Assembly: GCF_002075885.1 (NCBI RefSeq)
Contig: NZ_MDET01000059.1
Coordinates: 1 to 64,000 of the forward strand
Length of the DNA stretch: 64,000 bases
Reading direction: 5' to 3'
Source: Manganibacter manganicus
Lineage (GTDB): Bacteria > Pseudomonadota > Alphaproteobacteria > Rhizobiales > Rhizobiaceae
The notes under the pieces: model-generated
What the model was told of the DNA's origin: nothing
Database searches by the model: none
What the model saw: the letters and a program-made list of their open reading frames with translations, nothing else
Shown here: one piece after another, positions 60,236 to 64,000 of the stretch
Numbering within the stretch: the first letter of the stretch is position 1
How the letters are laid out: each line of letters opens with the position of its first letter
Translations under genes and position numbers: made by a program

Positions 60236-62280
60236 CAGGCTCGCTCCGCGTCTTCTATATCGGCTTTTGCCTGACCGTCGCTTTCGCCGTCTGGCTTCTG
60301 GCCTATGGCCTGGGGCTTCAGATGATATACGGCGATGGCCGGATTCTGCAGGCCACGATCACCACAAATCCGTTCGCACCATTTCAGCAGCTTGTTGCCT
60401 ATGGTGACAGCCAAGTCCTGCGCATCGTAGCGATCGGGGCCCTTCTTCCTGCTGCCCTTGTAGCCGTCATTGTCGCCTATGTCGGCCTTCGTCCGAATTC
60501 TAGCCCCCTCGGCGACGCCCGCTTCCAGACCGTGATGTCGCTACGGCGCGATGGATGGTTCAGAAAGAAAGGTAAAATTCTGGGCCGTTTCGGGAGGCAG
60601 ATTCTTCGCGTTAATGACGAGCGGCATCACCTCATCATCGGCCCGACACGCTCGGGGAAGGGGGCCTGCTACGTTGTGCCCAACGCGCTTTCTCATGAAG
60701 GCTCGATGATCGTCACCGACCTCAAGGGGGAGATCTTCCGGAGCACCGCCGGCTATCGCAAATCCAGGGGTAGCCAGGTCTTCCTGTTCGCGCCGGGATC
60801 GGAGAGAACGCATCGCTACAATCCGCTCGACTTCATTCGACCCGATCGCGGCGACCGCACCACCGACATCCAGAACATGGCCGCAATCCTCGTCCCGGAA
60901 GCCACAGAGTCCGAGAATTCGATCTGGCAAGCCACCGCCCAGCAGGTCATCGCCGGCGCAATCAGCTATATCAACGAAAGTGTCTTCTACGAGGGACATC
61001 GCAATCTCGGCGAGGTCACATCCTTCTTCAACAGCGGCGCAAACCTGCAGGCGATGATGAAGCTCATCAAGGAGCGCGAACCCTACCTGTCACGCTTCAC
61101 TATAGAGAGCTTCAACGCCTATATTGCGCTCTCCGAGCGGGCCGCAGCATCGGCGCTGCTCGACATCCAGAAGGCCATTCGTCCATTCCGCAATGAACGG
61201 GTCGTCGCAGCAACATCAGTGACAGATATGGACCTGCGCGCCTTGAAGCGCAGGGCGATTTCGATCTACCTCGCTCCCAACGTCACCGACATCACGCTGC
61301 TGCGGCCGCTGCTCGCGCTCTTCGTGCAGCAGACCCTCGACACGCTGATGCTCGAGCACACGAAGCGCTCGTTGCCTGTTTACTTCCTGCTCGACGAATT
61401 CCGGCAGTTGAAGAAGATGAACGAGATCACGACCAAACTGCCCTATGTGGCTGGCTACAATATCAAAATGGCCTTCGTGATCCAGGACCTGAAGAACCTG
61501 GACGAAATCTACGGCGAGACATCCCGTCACTCATTGATGGGCAATTGCGGCTACCAACTCGTCATGGGCGCCAATGACCAGATAACTGCGGAGTCTGTTT
61601 CCAAAGGTTTGGGCAAGCGCACCGTCCGTTACAAGACCGAATCCCGCACGATCGAACTGATGGGCCTGCACCGTCGCACCAAGGTCGAGCAGCTGCGGGA
61701 GCGCGATCTGATGATGCCGCAGGAGGTGCGGCAGATGCCGGAAGACAAGATGGTCATCATGGCCGAAGGACAGGGGCCGATCTTCGCAGACAAGCTGCGT
61801 TTTTTCCAAACCCCCCCGTTTCGGGAGATGGAAAGGTTCTCGCAAGTTAATCTGCCGGACGTACCGACAACGGAATACCTGCCGCAACGAGCCGTGCCGG
61901 CGACCACACCCGCCTATGCCAGGGATGAAGCCGGTGCCGCCATGGCGGAGGAGCAGAAAGCCGCGTCGAAGAAAAAAGCAAAATCCTCCACCGAAAAGCA
62001 GTCGCTGACGTTAAACACGCCCTCCAGGCGGCACGAAAAGCAATCCCCGTTGCCTGTCGTTGAGTCGCCGCAACCAAAACGTGCGAGAAGCGCCGCGCCT
62101 GATGCGCTCAATGCGAACTTTGTGAAGGCCGCCCGGCGATTGAAGGCGCTCGCAAAAGCGGTACCTATGCACGGGAGCCAGCGCAGCGAGGCAAGAAGCA
62201 GCGAGGCAAGAAACTGGGAACGCGTATTCGACGAAACCATCCCTGATGAGCTGGAGATCGCTGAGGCAGAAGCCAGCTGA
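60232..62280 (+). CDS. virD4: VirD4 type IV coupling protein
   Basis: This 682-residue coupling ATPase links relaxosome to channel. Two N-terminal membrane segments (about 5-25 and 62-85) precede a TraG/VirD4 ATPase with Walker A IGPTRSGKGACYVVP (about 136-150), VTDLKGEIFRSTAGYR, Walker B YFLLDEFRQLKKM (about 383) and AFVIQDLKNLDEIYG. The C-terminal 130 residues are charged and low in complexity. It closes the operon; no relaxase gene is found within the window. Confidence 0.94.
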   Translation: MTGSLRVFYIGFCLTVAFAVWLLAYGLGLQMIYGDGRILQATITTNPFAPFQQLVAYGDSQVLRIVAIGALLPAALVAVIVAYVGLRPNSSPLGDARFQTVMSLRRDGWFRKKGKILGRFGRQILRVNDERHHLIIGPTRSGKGACYVVPNALSHEGSMIVTDLKGEIFRSTAGYRKSRGSQVFLFAPGSERTHRYNPLDFIRPDRGDRTTDIQNMAAILVPEATESENSIWQATAQQVIAGAISYINESVFYEGHRNLGEVTSFFNSGANLQAMMKLIKEREPYLSRFTIESFNAYIALSERAAASALLDIQKAIRPFRNERVVAATSVTDMDLRALKRRAISIYLAPNVTDITLLRPLLALFVQQTLDTLMLEHTKRSLPVYFLLDEFRQLKKMNEITTKLPYVAGYNIKMAFVIQDLKNLDEIYGETSRHSLMGNCGYQLVMGANDQITAESVSKGLGKRTVRYKTESRTIELMGLHRRTKVEQLRERDLMMPQEVRQMPEDKMVIMAEGQGPIFADKLRFFQTPPFREMERFSQVNLPDVPTTEYLPQRAVPATTPAYARDEAGAAMAEEQKAASKKKAKSSTEKQSLTLNTPSRRHEKQSPLPVVESPQPKRARSAAPDALNANFVKAARRLKALAKAVPMHGSQRSEARSSEARNWERVFDETIPDELEIAEAEAS

Positions 62281-62292
62281 CGGTGGGATCTA

Positions 62293-62559
62293 TTAAAGCA
62301 GGTTGTCCTGTATTCTGCTCGGCCAGAAGAAGGGCGTCGCCGTGGCGGTCAGGAACACTTCCGGCCGGAGACGATCGTCAAAGCTGAGGGAATGGTTGGA
62401 CGCGAACTGATCGCAGCGCGTTAAATCATTCCAGCTCGAGTTCTTGATAACCGGCAGATCGAGTGCGAGCCCGTTTCCAGCATTCTCAACGACCATCGAC
62501 ACTGGGTCTTGGGTCCGTTCGAAACTCCATCGCAAGCCCAGCATTGACATTTCGCGCAA
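62293..62559 (-). CDS. Unrecognised reading frame after virD4
   Basis: This 88-codon frame (containing SFERTQDPVSMVVENAGNG and ATATPFFWPSRIQDNLL) is the only plausible content of the 314 bases between virD4 and the next antitoxin. Codon use is coding-like, but it runs into the antitoxin promoter, and no family is recognised. It may be a 3' fragment of a longer lost gene. Confidence 0.3.
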   Translation of the reverse strand: MREMSMLGLRWSFERTQDPVSMVVENAGNGLALDLPVIKNSSWNDLTRCDQFASNHSLSFDDRLRPEVFLTATATPFFWPSRIQDNLL

Positions 62560-62580
62560 ATTACGTAAATTGCGCGAAAT
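62544..62580 (+). promoter_or_regulatory. Promoter with palindromic operator for the Phd/PemK-like pair
   Basis: ATTTCGCGCAA (62549-62559) and TTGCGCGAAAT (62570-62580) form an 11-bp inverted repeat around ATTACGTAAA. A TTGACA (62544-62549) and TAAATT (62566-62571), 16 bases apart, make a promoter that the repeat overlaps. Binding of the antitoxin would therefore block transcription. Confidence 0.65.
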
Positions 62581-62594
62581 GATTGGAAGTGGCC

Positions 62595-62849
62595 ATGCCC
62601 CAAGTTCGAGCAGTTCCTGCGAGCGATTTTTCGCGTAATTTTGGCAAATACCAGGACGAGGCGATCAAAGCCGGAGTGATTAACGTAACCAGCCACGGCC
62701 GTGTCGTCGGCGCCTATCTCTCAGCCACGGAGCTTGAGCATTTCGAGCGCCTCAAGCGAAGAGAACGTGAAGTTCTCAAGATCGGCGAACTTGACGATGA
62801 CACGCTTGCGGCGATCGAGGCGGCTGAGTACGGCGTAGAACCAAGGTGA
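62595..62849 (+). CDS. Phd/YefM-family antitoxin
   Basis: This 84-residue antitoxin reads VRAVPASDFSRNFGKYQDEA then INVTSHGRVVGAYLSATEL, a Phd/YefM DNA-binding fold, with an acidic helical tail (ELDDDTLAAIEAAEYG) to bind the toxin. ATG 62595 is preferred to 62583, which adds only MEVA. It overlaps the toxin gene by 4 bases (GTGA). Confidence 0.85.
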   Translation: MPQVRAVPASDFSRNFGKYQDEAIKAGVINVTSHGRVVGAYLSATELEHFERLKRREREVLKIGELDDDTLAAIEAAEYGVEPR

Positions 62850-63277
62850 GGATCCCGTCTCCGAAGCCCGGCCTTGTCATTCGCTACAGCTTTTTCTGGA
62901 ATTCGGAGCACGAGAGTGGTGCTGTGGAAGGTACGAAAGACCGGCCTTGCGCAATTGTCGTTGCGGTCCCTCAAGGGAAAGCTGGGCAAGTAAGCACCAT
63001 CGTCGCGCCGATCACACACAGCCCGCCTGACGACGTGAATGCGTCGCTCGAAGTCCCCGCCAATGTTTGCCGTAGCCTTGGCCTCGACGGCGCTCGGCAC
63101 TGGATCCGATTCGACGAGCTCAACCGGTTTACGTGGCCTGGGTATGATCTTCGGCTGAGGCCAGACGGCACCTACCACTATGGAATGTTACCACGCGGGC
63201 TCTTTGAAGAACTGCGAAATGGGATTGTAGCGGCGCAGAAAACTCGCCGGGCGCAGGTCGTATCTCGAGATGATTAA
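62846..63277 (+). CDS. PemK/MazF-like toxin
   Basis: This 143-residue protein starts with GTG 62846 inside the antitoxin stop. It resembles PemK-type growth inhibitors: KPGLVIRYSFFWNSEHESG, KDRPCAIVVAV, STIVAPITHSPP and HWIRFDELNRFTWPGYDLR fit an SH3-like barrel. The likely action is mRNA cleavage when the antitoxin is lost. Its pairing with a Phd-type rather than MazE-type antitoxin is a mixed combination. Confidence 0.65.
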   Translation: MRIPSPKPGLVIRYSFFWNSEHESGAVEGTKDRPCAIVVAVPQGKAGQVSTIVAPITHSPPDDVNASLEVPANVCRSLGLDGARHWIRFDELNRFTWPGYDLRLRPDGTYHYGMLPRGLFEELRNGIVAAQKTRRAQVVSRDD

Positions 63278-63342
63278 CTGACCTGTCGTTCTATTTTGAA
63301 GGTATATCAATAAGTTAGTTCCATAAATCAAATTATGCGACT

Positions 63343-64000
63343 TTACATCGACCACAAAATCGAAAGCGGCGCCGCCTGCAATTTCTCACCGAACGGCGTC
63401 ACGCGATCATGATCGTGCAGCACCAATCCACGCACGAACCGGTCGCCGACCGCTTCCTGTAGCTGCCGCAGTCCCCGGAAATCTTGCGGTCGCACAGTTG
63501 CGGAAGCCTTCACCTCAATTCCGATGACCCGGCCACGTCGATCCTCGATCACGACGTCAACTTCGTCCTGGTCCTTTGTGCGATAGTGCGAGAAGGACAC
63601 GCGCCGTTCCGACCACGACGCCAGTTTCAAGAGTTCCGACACCACGAAACTCTCAAGCAATGCGCCAAACCTCGTCCGGTCCTCCCCAAGCACGTCAGCC
63701 TCATCCTCACGCATTGTTGCCAGGAGCCCGCTGTCGAGAAAGTGCAGCTTCGGCGTCTTGATGAGACGGCTCAACCGGTTGCTCGACCATGGCACCAAGG
63801 TCCTGACCAGAAACAGACGCTCGAGGATCGCGACATATTTCTGCGCTGTCACGCTCGATAAGCCGAGAGCCGCACCGAAGCTCGAATGATTGACCAACTG
63901 GCCCGAATGTTCCGCCAGGACCTCCAGCAGACGGGGTAAACGATCGAGTTGATCGATATTGGCAATATCGCGAACATCGCGATCGAGGATCTGGGCCACA
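63343..64000 (-). CDS. DUF4143-domain ATPase, C-terminal part (truncated by window edge)
   Basis: The frame runs off the right edge. The 218 residues present are the C-terminal half of an AAA/DUF4143 protein: QLVNHSSFGAALGLSSVTAQKY (winged helix), FLVRTLVPWSSNRLSRLIK, LHFLDSGLLATM and a restriction-endonuclease-like FSHYRTKDQDEVDVVIEDRR with IGIEVKASATV. The Walker A region should lie beyond 64000. Family members are common on plasmids; their function is poorly known. Confidence 0.85.
   Translation of the reverse strand, partial: VAQILDRDVRDIANIDQLDRLPRLLEVLAEHSGQLVNHSSFGAALGLSSVTAQKYVAILERLFLVRTLVPWSSNRLSRLIKTPKLHFLDSGLLATMREDEADVLGEDRTRFGALLESFVVSELLKLASWSERRVSFSHYRTKDQDEVDVVIEDRRGRVIGIEVKASATVRPQDFRGLRQLQEAVGDRFVRGLVLHDHDRVTPFGEKLQAAPLSILWSM

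Overview
The window looks like part of a conjugative repABC plasmid from an alphaproteobacterium of the order Hyphomicrobiales (Rhizobiales; Rhizobium, Agrobacterium, Sinorhizobium, Mesorhizobium or a relative). The evidence is a complete repA-repB-repC cassette with an antisense-RNA region and parS-like palindromes, a RHE_PE00001-type rhizobial plasmid protein, a complete VirB/VirD4 type IV secretion operon of the rhizobial type, and GC-rich coding sequence. I see no tRNA, rRNA or CRISPR array. No relaxase gene is in the window.

Layout. (1) 1-7320 is a scarred defence and mobile-element region. It holds an IS1595-family element with 23-bp inverted ends, an AbiEi/AbiEii toxin-antitoxin pair with its own operator, an AbiJ-NTD4 protein, and an AbiJ/STM4504-like gene cut off by a 5'-truncated tniQ. 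An IS110-family element lies next to the last 37 codons of an HU gene. (2) 7364-9081 holds a 54-residue protein and a HEPN Abi protein with apparent CBS repeats. (3) 9082-22877, minus strand, is a complete type I BREX operon: brxR, brxA, brxB, brxC, pglX, pglZ, brxL. Its BrxL ends in an MIT_C-like domain, and the specificity region of PglX has a different base composition from the rest of the gene. (4) 22954-27707 is a divergent SbcD/SbcC-like (YhaN type) pair. (5) 27917-32618 is a translationally coupled trio: a sigma-like protein, an unknown protein, and an ImmA/IrrE peptidase fused to a UvrD helicase with an AddB-like Fe-S domain. (6) 32639-35318, convergent on that trio and sharing its terminator, is a bacterial ubiquitin-like operon: double Ubl-E2, JAB-E1 and DUF6527. 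Parts 4-6 together are the most likely site of a poorly described system.

(7) 35632-43352 is the plasmid core: a HigBA-like pair with a frameshifted toxin, the RHE_PE00001 protein, a serine recombinase, a Phd/VapC pair, repCBA and parS. (8) 43809-46360 is a three-gene two-component operon. (9) 47009-49385 holds a small exported protein and three SNase-fold proteins. (10) 49496-62280 is virB1-B2-B3-B4, a second lytic transglycosylase, then virB5, a lipoprotein, virB6, B8, B9, B10, B11 and virD4. (11) 62544-64000 has a Phd/PemK-like pair and a truncated DUF4143 ATPase gene.

How it fits together: repABC and four toxin-antitoxin loci keep the plasmid; the T4SS, with exported nuclease-fold proteins and possibly the two-component system, moves it; BREX, AbiE, Abi/HEPN and the ubiquitin-like/helicase block would defend the host or the plasmid against phage and rival DNA. 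Functions are inferred from recognisable families; no database search was run.
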